Assembly: GCF_921293095.1 (NCBI RefSeq)
Contig: NC_060249.1
Location: 83,463,907-83,527,906 of the forward strand
Source: Ischnura elegans
Taxonomy: Eukaryota > Arthropoda > Insecta > Odonata > Coenagrionidae
Direction: 5' to 3'
DNA length: 64,000 nt
The notes under the pieces are model-generated. The model ran no database searches, was not told the origin of the DNA, and worked only from the letters and a program-made list of their open reading frames with translations. Below are positions 1 to 12,618 of this stretch, piece after piece. Each line of letters starts with the position of its first letter. Within the stretch, counting starts at the first letter, position 1. A program made the translations under genes and the position numbers.

Positions 1-261
1 TCCAGTGGAGTGAATAAGGGGGAGCCCCACCTGCCAAAATGAGGGCAATAAAGAAAAAAAATACATAGTATTATCCTCCATTTTGTTTAATGAATCATGC
101 ATGAGGATCTATATACGCCACTCATATAATCCTTGACTGATTGGTATTCTCGTGAGCATGTAAGAGTACTTAAGTTGAGCATCCTCTGTGCAAGTTTTGT
201 ATCATCAAACTACATATTTATAGGTATTGTTAACATCAGTATTTTCAGAGATAATTTTTTA

Positions 262-447
262 ATTTTATTTCATTCTCAAACCACCAGATACAGCTCTTAT
301 CAGCCATTTTATACCGGGGTATTCACCAAATTTAACAAGTAAACGTACGCGAACAACCATGCCCTAGATCGGGAAACGTACCCAGGCGGGACTCGAACCC
401 ACGACCTCTCGTTTGGCCGGTGAGGATGTTACCCCGCCGCCACTGAG
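262..447 (-). repeat. tRNA-derived SINE (copy 1)
   Basis: On the minus strand the tRNA-like head starts near 447. It has an A-box-like segment in the GGCGGCGGGGTAACATCC region and a B box GGTTCGAGTCC (in plus orientation ggactcgaaccc, near 391). The body matches the copies at 14766-14938 and 38362-38543, and the AT-rich tail lies at 262-275. It is more diverged than copy 2. Confidence 0.75.
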
Positions 448-829
448 GCCGGCAAACATAGTGGACCAAACATAATACTGCATTGCAAAAATCAAAACAG
501 TTGCCTTCCCGTAATGTAATGAAGAAACATATCCCGTAGCAATCGTTATAATGCTAGTCAGATAAAAATTTCTTCACTCCGAATTCAATCTATATTCCTT
601 TCATGACAATTTCAAGATATCCAAAGAATCCTCAAGGTTGCATTGAATCTGTGGATTTTCTACATTCTCAGCATTATATGTAGTAGCACTTAACAAGTTA
701 CATATTAATAAATGCTTCTATGTATGCTTTCATATGAATTGCACGAAAAAGTAGTAATTGCCTAATATTATACCAAAAGAATTTTTTAAATCTCAAAAGG
801 ATTTTAATGAATAAATAAAAAGGATATAC

Positions 830-2170
830 TTAAGTTCTCATAAAAATTTATTTGTTTGCAATAATAATATAAAAAGATATTACAATCCGTATGTTTCTAC
901 ATCTATGTACTATCTGACGTTTCTTCAGATTTTATGGCTTAAAGAAAAAACAGAATATAAAACTTATTTTGGTCAGTAATATATTTTAATTGAACATTTC
1001 CATGGACAGACACACAAATCATCACACATTCACCATAAGCATCACCAACATCAATGCATATTTCCTAAAGAAAATAAAATTCTCTCCAATGATATAAGAC
1101 ATCCATAATACTCTTGGAACTTTATGGAGCACAAAACACTAAAAATGGGCACAAAACGAAGAGCAACTTAAGCTCCCTGCTTCAACAAAACTATTAATAG
1201 GAAATATTAAAATGCAATGCTGGTCCCAGTAAATAAAATCAACATTTTTTAGAGAAGAGCAGTCAACAAAATGAAAACAAAAGGCTTAGTCTAAGAATAA
1301 ATATTATGAATATTTTTACATTTGACATATTTAGATCCCTTGGTAAAATGCAAAACATGCACTGGGTGGTGAAGTGTTTTTAAAAAAACTGAATTTAGAA
1401 TGACACCCTCATCTACGGTAACATTTTTTCTCGAATAAGATATCACAAATATAATAAATGAAATCCTTTGAGGAATACATACATAAGTATATTTTTACTG
1501 AACTTATTCTGGGGGAAAAACAGTTGACTAGATAAATGTTGCTCAACCAAAGCCATAGCTAGCAGGATGGGGTGAAGAGAATCATGCCTCCCCCACCCCA
1601 AAATTCTTGGGGTGCACATTCATTAGTGAAGCCCCAAAGAAATATAGCCTTGAGCTCAACATTAAAATAATTGAATTAAATGTAACTGAAGCATACATTT
1701 TGGTGCATATACATACGTCGGTATTAATGTAATAATAACTAATTGTACCACATCCTTTGGGAGCATAGAGTAAACTAAAAATAAAATTAACAAGAAAAAT
1801 ATTCCTCTAAATACAATATAACCACTAAATATGTATATATTTTTGTGCGTGTGGCATTTAAATAGACTGATACATAATTCCAGAATAATAAGAACCCTGT
1901 GGATACTGGTGATACACTATCAAGTCCTCACTAAGAAATATAAATTGATAAAAAGACAAGGGAGCTGCATTTATAAAAGACACTGACAATCTAAACATAC
2001 CTACACAAATGGCAAATATTTCAATGAAGTAACTATGTACACACCATGATTACTGCTTACATTTTCCCTATTCCGATCTGCAGTTTTGTAATACTTAGTG
2101 GATTTAACAATATCTCTTGTTTGTTGCTTGAAAGAACTTCTAATCATTACCAAATTCAAAATACATGTAT
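830..2170 (-). other. Probable ELMO 3' UTR and downstream flank
   Basis: AT-rich stretch downstream of the ELMO stop codon. There is no coding signal; the short ORFs here are not conserved-looking. Several minus-strand AATAAA hexamers occur, including one read from 852 to 847, so the true 3' end is not fixed. Nothing else recognised. Confidence 0.3.
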
Positions 2171-5100
2171 CTACTTTAACTTGTAACAAAAGTCATAATT
2201 TGGAGGATCTTTTGGTATAGGAGGAGGATCTTGAGGAATATCAAGGCCTTCTGCATCAAGTAGCCTTAGCTTTATATCCATACTCAGCAATGTCTCCAAA
2301 TCACTCTCTGTTTCCTTACTTGTCATCTTGCAACCTGGAAAAATAATTTAAAATGGAAATGAGATTCTTTTCACCATGAATATACAAGCAGAAGTTCACA
2401 CTGAAGGCTTATGCTCAGGTCAAACATCAGCTAATCCTTTGGAAAGAGTTGGCTAGCATGGGGATCATGAACCCTTTGATGTTGTGCTCCATTATAGATA
2501 TTCCTGCTAAAATATGCAAGATACTGTACACAAGCCATACCTAATATGTTCATCATAATATTATCATGTATGTATATCATACACTATAGGATGAAATTTT
2601 CCGCAAAAAAATAATGCCTTGATTAAAATTTAAACCCATATCTAACAATTAATAGTTAGTCTTGGTAATTAAAATGTAAATGACACATTAGAATTTTATT
2701 TCTAATTTCCTCTCTATCCTTAGGAATTTCTCTATTAAAATAGCAAAATTGCTTTTTATGAAAAAAAAGGTTGGTTATAAGACGTATGCTTCGAAAGACT
2801 ATTTTTTCCAGAACTTCTCTATGCATGTGTGTGTCTATGTATGCAATGGAAGAATGAACTATTACATGTAAATCTCAAGGGAGAAAATTGAGGCTCAAGT
2901 AAGGAGTATTTTGAGAGTAGATGTCTTGGGGAACAAAATATTGAGTGAGAGAGGAGGAATTCCTTCTCCAGGGACATCAGCCTTACTCCTGCTTTTGCCT
3001 TAAAGCAATATGTTCTCTGCAGGCAATGTTGCCTCATGTACACTGAACATTAAAACTGATTCCCTAAAATCTTTTTCTTAAATGCGCCTGATGCCATGAC
3101 TATTATAGCACTATTGGGCATTATCTCCTCTCCTTTGTGGCCCATGCCAAAAATGCCTTAATATTTACTTAATATCTCTAATCTTAAACTTAAAAAGGTA
3201 AAATTTTATTACTATTATTACTTGAGGCAAGTGGTCACCATTTCTTGCATCCACTGCAGGCTACTATTAAGGAGCTACTGATTCATATGAGTAGCATGTA
3301 TCTATTGAGTGTCCCTCCCTTTTCATTTTGGCTTTAAGCCCAATTCAAATAATAAATAATTAGGAAACATTTGGTTTGATCAGTTTGCTGATTTAGGTAA
3401 GCATTCATTGATTGAATGACAGAAAATTCCAAAAATTGGTTCCCACCTACATTATTTGTAGAAAAGTAGTGGAGACTTCATTACTTTTGAGAGTGACATC
3501 ACTGAAGGACACCCAAAACACTCAGGGTGAAAGTATACGCCAAACAAAACCAAGGCAAAGTTAAAAGAGCAGAAAACTGTGACTGAAACCAATACACATA
3601 CATACAAGCAGCCACAGGGTCTTGTGACAAAAAAAAAGTTTTGGATCGCAGCTACTACACTTGAACATGTTCAAATCCAGTTGCTGGCAGTTATAATTAG
3701 CCACTGGATAAGTTAGCAGTAAATGAGTCTCCTATCCCAAGAGATCTCGCGGCTGAGCTTAAAGCCACCGAGTGCATCCACCGGGTTGCGGATGGTGGGT
3801 CGACCTTTAGATATAGAGGTTAGCTGCGAGATAAGCGAGTTCTCTCGTCGAATAAGCAGTCGTGGACAAAAAGCGGCGGTACAGTAGACTCTCGTTATTA
3901 CGAAGTTCGCGGGACCGAAAAACCGGAGGTTCGTAATAACGAAGTTCGTATCAACGTTTCTTTTAAGAATCATCGGGAAAAAAACCGTATTTAATAAACA
4001 CGATTTAATTTCGCGGAAATTTGTTTAAACAGGAAAATTCATTCCAGTTTCTCAGCAGAAGAATGCGGCATGACGCAATCGAGGGTTGATATCTTCCCGA
4101 ATACAGTAAGTCCGATATACGCACTGGTTGCGTTCCTAGACCTTGTTCCTAAGTTGATAAACCTACAGCACAGCCACTGAGAGTTGTCCGATGACACACA
4201 GAATGGTCAAGGTCGGGGTAGGGACAGGGTTGCCAGCTAAGAAGGGGAAACGCCTACAAAGGGTTCCACGAAGAAAGGATGCGGAAGGGACGCCGCGCGT
4301 GATGGAACCAGAGGAAGAATCACTTGTTTTGGTGATTCGAAGAAAGGATTTTTTTTATGATCAGCCATATTTCGGTGCGCCTTATGCAGTTGACGACGTT
4401 GAGAGACAAGGCGAGGGCGTGTTTGGAGGACAGCGATTGACTGTAAACCGTGCTGGCGTAGGGTTATCCGCCCCTCCTATTGTGCCGTCATTCGCTACTG
4501 TCGCCGGCCGGACTGTATGAAATTGCATCATGAGAAATACGGTCATCCTACAAAATGCAACACTGAATCACAATCGTGCTCTAGCTTACGATATTACGAA
4601 CTGATCTAGCTGGGCGTGCAACGCAGCCGAAGCCGAAAAAAATCACTACTCGCGGTAAAGATGAACGGGCGAAACGCTGAACAGTTCCTAAATTCACACC
4701 GGATTCAATGATACTTTGTTCAGATTGTGCCCAAAGTGAGAGTTCGTCTACGCCAAGCCAAACCGCGAAGCATCGGCCAAATCGAAAGGCGCCAAATTCG
4801 AAATTTGAAAATTTTGAATGCTCATATCTCTGAAAATTCGTAAATCGAATGCGAGTAGGAAGAGGACTTACTGTACGTCCAATTTGCGAGCGGTTACGAG
4901 TGGGTCACCATGGCTCCACAGGAATGAAACTTATTACATGATGTTGCGTGTACACTGAAGAAAGAGCCATAATTGACGCTCTTGGGCATAGTTCACGAGA
5001 AGAACTTAAACGCGGCGCGATTATTACAACTCAGCTTAGTGAATATGCACCTAAATGCCGTTGCTTATGCGGGGAACTTCGTAATAAAGTGCATTTTATA

Positions 5101-8100
5101 GCCGCCAGGACCGGGACTGAGGTTCGTAATTTCGTAAAAACGAAAATTTCGCAATAACGTTTCTTTTACTATAGCTAGCATATGCCTTTTCGTCGGGACC
5201 AACGATTTGCTTCGTAATAACGAGAACTTCGTAATAACGTTGTTCGTATTAAGGAGAGTCTACTGTATTCTGAGGGGGTATTGGGCTACCCTTGGGTAAG
5301 GTAGGCCATTTAAAAGATACCGAAACCTGTGAAGATACCGTGACTTGGCGACTGGGGGCCGCCAACAATTATGCCTCTCATCACCCGGGGGAGAGGGCAG
5401 CAGCTCTTCTTCACATGTGCGAAGGTGGAGACCATACTGGTCGGTACAGCGACACACATTCCACTACGGGCGTGGTAACATTTACTTTAACGGCTGTAGT
5501 ACTGCGATGTGGAAGGCAAGGGGAAACCACCACATTATCATCCCGAGGAGTCACAGCTACTCCACTCAATTTATATAATGACATGATGGAATTCTCTCGG
5601 GTAAAATATTCCGGAGGTAAACTAGTCCCCCATTCGGATCTCCGGGCGGGGACTATTCGAGAGGGTACATCGGTCAAACGAGATAGAATGTTACGGATAG
5701 GAACATGGAACGTCAGATCACTTCGTACCTGCGGTAAGCTAGAGAACTTGAAGGTGGAGATGCGAAGAATGAACCTCGATGTATTAGGCATCAGCGAAAT
5801 GAAGTGGCCCCAGGAAGGAGACTTTTGGAGTGGAAGCTACAGAATGATACACACGGGATCGCTAAATGGTAATGCTGGAGTAGGCATAATGCTTAGAAAG
5901 AGCGCCGGGATGCGTGTTAAAAGCTACCTGCAGTTTAATGAAAGGATAGTAATGGTGAAGATAGATACTAAACCCGTAGCTACTGTAGTGGTACAGGTTT
6001 ACATGCCTACATCAGATTATGAAGACGAAGAAGTAGAAGATGTCTACCAAGATATAGCGGAAGTTATCAAGCAGGTAAGAGGGGAAGAAAATCTTATTAT
6101 TTTAGGTGACTGGAACGCCGTCGTCGGAGAAGGTCAAGACGGAATAATAACTGGGAAATATGGGTTGGGTAACCGAAATGAAAGAGGAGAAAGGCTACTT
6201 GAATTCTGCACGGAGCACAGGCTAGTGGTAGCCAACCCTTTATTCAAAAATCCCCTGCGAAGAAGATACTCGTGGAAGATGCCAGGAGACCGTAGAAGAT
6301 TCCAAATCAACTACATTCTAGTGAAACAAAGATTCAGGAACCAGGTGAAGGACTGCAAAAGTTATCCAGGGGCAGATATCGATAGTGACCATAATTTAGT
6401 TATGATGAAATGCCACCTTAAATTCAAAAAGTTGAAGAAAGCCGTGAAAAACATATGGCAGGTTGAAAAATTGAGGGAGGTTCAGCATCAACTGGCTTTT
6501 AAAGAGGCTGTAGAAAATAAAATAGGGGAGGATACGACCAACAAACCAATGGAAGAGAGTTGGAAAACTATTAGTAGTGGTCTGCAGGCGGCAGCTGAGG
6601 AAGTTCTTGGTAAAAGAAGAGTCGTTATGAAAAAACCATGGATCACGCAGGAAGTATTAGATCTCATTGAAGAAAGAAGAAAATACAAGGCTGCGAAAAC
6701 AGAGGAAGGACAGAATCGTTACAAGAGGATAAGGAACGAAATATGTCGTAAAGCGCGGAAGGCTAGAGAAACGTGGATGAAAAGTATTTGCGAAGACGTG
6801 CAAAACAATCTTAAACATGGAAAAGTAGAGGCCGCTTATAGGATAGTGAGGAACCACTTTAAGGAAAGGGGCGTAAGATGTAATACCCTTAGGGACAAAA
6901 ACGGAGAACTATTGATTGAAAACGAAGAAAAAGGGAAGAGATGGAAGGAATATCTGGAAGATTTGTACAAAGGAAGTCGCCTCAGAGCGAATGCTATCGA
7001 AAACGAGAGGGAAGTGAATGCCGATGACATGGGAGCCCCAATTTTAAGATCGGAATTTGATGCGGCTGTAAGAGACCTCAGGATAAATAAAGCGTCTGGC
7101 ATTGATGACATTCCTGCAGAGCTAATTAAAAATTCAGGAGAGAAGACGTTGAACCAGCTATACAAAATCATTAGTGAAATGTATACGACAGGTGAGATAC
7201 CAAAGGATTTCAAGAGGAACATTATAATCCCTATTCCTAAGAAGAAAAGAGCAGAGAAGTGCGAAGATTTTAGGACCATAAGCCTTACTACACATGCATC
7301 AAAGATACTGACAAGGATCATCTATAGAAGAATAGAACAAAAAGTAGATGAGTACTTGGATGAGGACCAATTTGGATTCAGAAAAGACAAAGGCACAAGG
7401 GAAGCAATATTGGGCCCTAAGACTGCTCATAGAGAAGAGAATGGAAAAGAACAAGCCAACATTCGTTGCGTTTGTGGACTTAGAGAAAGCATTTGACAAC
7501 GTGGATTGGAGCACAATGCTTGGAATCCTAAAGGAAATTGGGGTTCTTTATAATGACAGAAGAATCATCCACAGTTTATACAAAAACCAAGTAGCCGTGA
7601 TAAAATCAGGGCCCAGCTGTGAAGAAGCAAGAATTAGGAAAGGAGTGCGACAAGGCTGTACATTGTCACCCGTAATTTTCAACGTTTACATTGAAAAAGC
7701 CATTAATGAAATCAAAGAAAAGGAATTGGGAGTGAATCCATGGAGAAAAAATTAGCATGCTACGATTTGCCGATGACATAGCCGTTATAGCAGAAACAGA
7801 GAAGGATTGAAAAATATTCTGGTTAATATGAGTAGGGTAATGAGTAGATATCAACTGAAAATAAGCACGAAGAAAACCAAGATCTTAGTATGCAGCAGAA
7901 GAGAAGAAGTCAAGACCAACATTAAAATAGGGAGGCAAAAACTGATAGAGGTGGATGAATTCTGTTATTTGGGAAGCAAGATAACTAGTGACGGGAGAAG
8001 CAAGAAAGAAATTATCAGCAGAATAGCCCAGGCGAAGAGAGCATTCCACCAAAAGAGAGACCTGCTTACAGCGGGAAACTTAAATATGGAAATAAAGAAA

Positions 8101-11060
8101 CAATTCATAAGAACCTACATCTGGAGTATGCTCCTATACGGAAGTGAGGCTATGTGGTGCTACAGAAGAATGATGAAAATCAAATGGATTGACCGAGTTA
8201 GTAACGAGGAAGTGCTAAGAAGGGTAGGAGAGAAGAGAAGCCTCATGAAAACCTTAATAAGAAGACGGAACAACCTTATTGGCCACATCTTGAGACATGA
8301 TGGCCTGATGAAGACAATCGTCGAAGGACAAGTGGAAGGCAAGAATGGAAAAGGAAGACCTCGGACAAAATATATGGAACAAGTAAAGAGAGATTGGAAA
8401 GAGAAGAATTATGTAGGTGTGAAAAGATTAGCTGATAGGAGAACTGAGTGGAGAGCTGCGTCAAACCAATCCTAGGATTGTTGACCAGTGATGATGATCC
8501 CAAGAGATAACTCACTGTCACTTTAGTAACAGCCATTGAAAAAATCATCCTGTATGGCACAGCAGCATATTTGAAACAGATAATGAAGTCAACATAAGCT
8601 TGAAACAAACTGGTTTTTATCAGTCTCCTATAAAGAACCTCCTTAGGCTTAAGGCTATTAACAGCCAAAAAAATACCAAAGGAAAGCAAATATAATTTTT
8701 AAGGCTCAATTTAGTCACACAAGAATTTTTTAAGATCAGGTTTGAGAAACATTAAATTGAAAATTAAACATCCTAGACATAACTCCCACAGTAATTTATG
8801 GCCTACCTAGCAAGGCATTGATTCCATCCACCCAGTAATCAAAAACTTGTTCATCTGGAGCCACAAAGTTAAGTGCCGTCGCATCCACAGAGTCTACCAT
8901 GAGGGAAAAGGCAAGCTGATGGTTTGTCTTCCTTCCTCTGGTTAATCCATGAAAAGAGAAAAATAAAATTGACAAATACGTAGCAAACACAGGCATTTAA
9001 AATACATATTCACTTAAGGCAGACAGCATGTAGAAAAAAATATCATTTACTTCAGTTCTTTCATATGTGGACACTCCTTCCCTGTCACTAGAGCTTTAAT
9101 GTCAACAACCGCCAGCTTACTTCCCAATTCCTCAAGAGCAGGGACACTTTTTTCGTCACAATCACCATAATGGAACACTTTATGATTAGGTGAAAGTCTC
9201 ACATACCAAAATTTGTCTTTGATTCTCTAAAAAAAAAGAAAATATGATAAGCAATAAGCAATGATAACAAACAGCAGTAAATGCAATGCAAAGGATAAGC
9301 CAAGTTTTACTCAGCCAAACAAATTAAACTGAGTCAATATGAAAAATTAAAAGAGTTTAAGCAGTTAGCATTACCAATCCCTTCATTGAGTACTTGGTAA
9401 AGCGGGTTCCTTCCACCAAAAATCCTAGTCTCTGCTGCTGAACTAATTCTAGGATTTCCGGTGCGATCTGCTCCCTTAGTTCCACAATAGGTCTGGCATG
9501 AGACTCCCATTCTTCTCTGGACGTCCTCTCCTGTTGCCATAAGTTGGTGATCTCTGAATACGTGAGAAGTTGTAGATTCGAGCGAAATTTTTCAAGTCCT
9601 TGAGGTTGCATTGCTAACGCCCTTATGATTTGCTCTCGCACAACACTGAAGACTTTTACAAAATCTTCAGTCGTTGCTCTCATTTCCTTCCATGTTTTAT
9701 TCAGCAAAACAATGCATATACAGAAAAACTCTTCAAATGGCCGATCATGGGCAAAAAACATTGGATGGTAGGTCTGCCCTTGCTCGCTGGGTGATTCTCC
9801 GATTTTCAAAATTTCACATAGAAGCTTGGTTAGCTCAACACTGGTGCGACCAAAAGGGCATTCGTGCTCATCAGCTCGACAAGAGTTCTCCAAGACAATC
9901 TTCGTATAACTTTCCATGTGATTCCGGGCAAAATACACCATACAATCCAATGCTAGCATCCCTGGAGGGGTTTCAGCAAAATCCTGGGCAGGATTAATGT
10001 CGTGCTTGAACCCAAGTTTCTTGTAATCCTTAGCGAATACCCCTTGTCGTCGAGCGTTAACATCACGGTTTGAAACGTCACCATCTGTGTCAAATGCTAT
10101 TTTTCTAAGCTCTTTAATTTTATCATGAGCGTCCTGATCCTGTGGATCCATTTTCGTGTTCATCCTCTGCTCCAATAGATTAAACAACAGAGTTTGCAAA
10201 ACATACAGCTGATGAGCCATTTCGGTACCCACCTTTCCAGAAGGTGACTGAATAATGTTACTGAAAATTACATTACGGACGTGCTTGGAGCCCAATGTAC
10301 CAGCAATCGCCTTCCTTTTGGAGTAGTCTGCTTTTAGGAATAATGCATTTATGAGGGCGATAGCATTTTGCTGAATCACTGGATTATGACTCTGTAAATG
10401 CATCACCAAGTTAGGGAATGTGACTTCTTTTTCTACTTGGCCATATTTCCCTGAACTGTTTAAAACGATATTTTCAAGAATTGACAGAGATGCTTGCACT
10501 ACCTTTTCGTCTTGAGCTGATGACTGATTATTCACATAACTTGCAACTTTGTTGATAAATAATACTTCGAGTATGTCCCATGAAACGATGCCATGATCCA
10601 TCAGTTCCACAAATGATAGAAGACAGTACGCAAGCATTGTTCCTTTGCAGGTTCCGCCTTCGACTAGCATTATAATTAACGCCAAACCTTGTTTGTTGAT
10701 AAACTCTAAGGCAAAGGTCATGTCAGTGCTTAGCTTGGACAGCATCTGCAAAGCCTGAGTTTTCTCATCAGCACTTCCTACGTTCAACTTCTGCAAGATG
10801 TCATGAGCAGTCTTAGAGGGAGAGTGGGTAAGACTGAGAATAGCACCATTTTTAATCTCATTTCTATTCTTCTCAGTGATATAGTTGTCATTATTGTTTC
10901 CAGAAAACTGCAAAGCATAGTTATCTGGATCAGAGAGGCCCCAATTGTTGCAAATGTCCTGGATAATAGCTGCCAAGGGCTGTTTTTGGTTGAATTCTAT
11001 GAGCTGTGCGTCATGCGGTTTCATCTCCACCGCAATCTTCACAATATTTGTATCCTTCAT
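2171..11060 (-). CDS. ELMO: ELMO/CED-12 engulfment and cell motility protein, four coding exons
   Basis: Coding exons, in transcript order: 11060-9375, 9226-9051, 8937-8807 and 2334-2171. All joins are GT-AG with matching phases and give about 718 aa, against about 727 aa for human ELMO1. ELMO binds DOCK-family GEFs to activate Rac in engulfment, migration and cell fusion, at the cytoplasmic face of the membrane. Visible parts are an N-terminal ubiquitin-like/RhoG-binding region (ending near [12 protein letters not shown]), ARM-like helices ([13 protein letters not shown]), the ELMO domain ([28 protein letters not shown], about residues 300-480), a PH domain in exons 2-3 ([14 protein letters not shown]), and a C-terminal PPPIPKDPP motif expected to bind the DOCK SH3 domain. 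The start was placed at 11060 ([12 protein letters not shown]) because this aligns with family N-termini; an in-frame ATG at 11087 adds nine unlikely residues. The first exon holds 562 uninterrupted codons. Arthropods usually have one ELMO gene; the vertebrate paralogue number cannot be assigned. Confidence 0.95.
2335..3733 (-). other. ELMO intron 3, distal part
   Basis: Intron sequence between the last ELMO exon and the LINE. It is AT-rich, and nothing else was recognised in it. Confidence 0.5.
3892..5265. mobile_element. pogo/Tigger-like non-autonomous DNA transposon in the LINE 5' UTR
   Basis: Terminal inverted repeats start CAGTAGACTCTCGTTATTAC at 3892 and end as the imperfect complement at 5265, flanked by TA at 3890-3891 and 5266-5267. 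Both ends carry subterminal cgtaataacgaagttcg-like repeats. No transposase is recognisable. LINE 5' UTR sequence resumes directly at 5268, and a related LINE fragment at 24742 lacks the insertion, so the boundaries are well supported. Confidence 0.88.
4104..4873. mobile_element. Second TA-flanked DNA element nested inside the pogo-like element
   Basis: Starts CAGTAAGTCCGATATACGC at 4104 and ends GAGGACTTACTG at 4873, with TA at 4102-4103 and 4874-4875. The shared terminal repeat is short (CAGTAAGTCC). This pattern matches pogo-like elements of the Tc1/mariner group. The open frame inside (4191-4520) resembles nothing recognised. Confidence 0.6.
5583..7496 (+). pseudogene. LINE endonuclease plus start of reverse transcriptase
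   Basis: Intact endonuclease module of the RTE LINE, continuing into the first reverse transcriptase motifs before the frame change at about 7410. The endonuclease family resembles the sequence often annotated as craniofacial development protein 2-like, a name that comes from RTE endonucleases. The open frame technically begins at 5292 in the element's 5' region; [13 protein letters not shown] at 5583 is a better start, although the true LINE start codon is uncertain. Confidence 0.85.
7348..8475 (+). pseudogene. LINE reverse transcriptase, catalytic and C-terminal parts, frameshifted
   Basis: Continuation of the LINE polyprotein. 7420-7755 gives [14 protein letters not shown] and [11 protein letters not shown]; a second frame from 7751 gives [15 protein letters not shown]; a third from 7807 gives [26 protein letters not shown] and the C-terminal region ending at 8475. 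The three frames belong to one degraded coding region. Confidence 0.85.
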
Positions 11061-12618
11061 GGCTCTGGAGCAGTCACAAAAAATCACAAATAACGCAAGA
11101 AGAATACCTCACATTTATCAAAAACACAAATAGGGTGGAGTATCCTGCACTATGGGTGTCACTTCCTTCCCTTCCTTCTCGTAAACACCGGAAAATCAAC
11201 ATCAACACATCTCGTTGCGCATGTTTAAGCTTGTTAAACTACTTAGATTCCACGTTTATTTATTGTTTAGATCCTCTAATATTGTGAATAATCATTTAAA
11301 AATTCCATAAATAATTTTTATCACTTTTCCGATGATATCGATCACATAATTGAGATGATTGAGGACAAGCCTGAAGTAAACAGGAATTTCACATTTCACT
11401 TGTTTATTGTGAAAGTGGAAATCTGGCAGGCTGCTTGAAACGCTTGAAATGCATGTCCGGTTGGTACTGCATATTTCGAAGTAAAAGAAGCTTGGAAAAT
11501 CATGGATAGCGCAATTCCCACTTATTAATATTTTGCGTGAGAATCTGTGGATATCAAATTGTGGTGTTTTTAATGTGATGGAAGTTAGCACGTACCGACC
11601 CTTGAAAGAAACTGCAATCCTGATTTTCCTTATATAGTGACTCTTTGTTTACATAGTAGCCTTTCTTGAGCAGAAGGCTTCGATTTTACAGCCAAAGTGA
11701 TCAATCAGTGGGATATTCTTCCGTGGCTACGAATTGAAGGTTGGTGTCAAGAATACCCGAGCATTGATTGTTGTAGAAAATTGTCTGTAAATCTGTTTAC
11801 TCCCGCCTCATTTTCATGTAAAAATATTGACACTTTATTAATTTTATCATTTCATATTCTTCCAGTCGACCACTTTTCTTCAAGGCTCAAAATTTTGTAA
11901 ACAATGCTGATTAGTTTAGTAGAGTTTACCTCGGCCATGGATACGACCGCAGCATCGAATGTTCAGTAAATCCATCACTATGTGTGTTTTTAGCGGAAAA
12001 GAGCCCCAGTTTCTTCTTCCTGTATCATGCAATTAAGTTTTAATTGCCGTTCGTATTTTATTTTTATTTCTCCGACTATAGGTTATACCATTATGCATAA
12101 TTTTTTCTGTGAAACCTACCACTACTTTCTCATTTACGGTGCAATGGATCTAAATAAATGAACATATACCCCAAAACAGTGATATACCTTCAAGTAAATG
12201 TTATATCGTTTAGACTTGGAGTCCTATCGAATTATAAAATTACTATTTCCTTTCTTGGGTTCATTGAATCACAAAAACTGGTTGGACTTTTCGGTTCTCC
12301 TTACAAATTGTGGATAAATGTTGCGCCTGCTGCATAAGTAACGTTGATGATAATAAACAAACTAGCGTATCTTCAGTATTTTGTACATGTTAGGCTATAG
12401 ATCACTTTAAAAATGCTCATTTGCATGTTAGAATAGGGGTATCTTATTTTATAACTTATGGTAATCAACTAAAATGAGAATAAAAACTAATACACGGTCC
12501 ATTGTATTGTTTTGAACATTTAGTGCCCTTGTTTCCAATGATGGTATTTCTAATTTATCAATGTGATGTTTGTTTAGCGTTATTTCTTTTCTCTTGATGT
12601 ATTTTATTATTTCTTCAG
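11061..12618. promoter_or_regulatory. ELMO-MOK divergent intergenic region
   Basis: About 1.5 kb between the ELMO start codon (minus strand) and the first located MOK exon (plus strand). It must hold both 5' ends and the short first coding exon of MOK, which should end in phase 1 and supply the first base of a glycine codon. I found no convincing start-plus-donor pair. No TATA box or clear core promoter element was identified. Confidence 0.5.

Larger units (their letters stand above)
3746..8496 (+). mobile_element. RTE-type LINE, nearly full length, with a nested pogo element
   Basis: Bounded by the 12-bp target-site duplication ATCCCAAGAGAT at 3734-3745 and 8497-8508; the 3' end is a short TGATGATG run, as RTE elements have. 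Removing the nested DNA transposon (3892-5265) leaves about 3.4 kb, a full RTE length. The long reading frame from about 5600 carries an APE-type endonuclease ([27 protein letters not shown]) followed by reverse transcriptase ([62 protein letters not shown] in place of YADD) and a C-terminal region ([21 protein letters not shown]). It is inactive: frame changes lie near 7408-7422, 7740-7755 and 7800-7810, and about 18 residues seem missing near 8146 between YGSEA and MWCYRRMM. It sits antisense in an ELMO intron. Confidence 0.92.

Noticed and set aside
4191-4520. 109-residue open frame inside the nested TA-flanked element
   Set aside because: No family resemblance; it lies in non-autonomous element sequence of higher GC, where open frames arise by chance.
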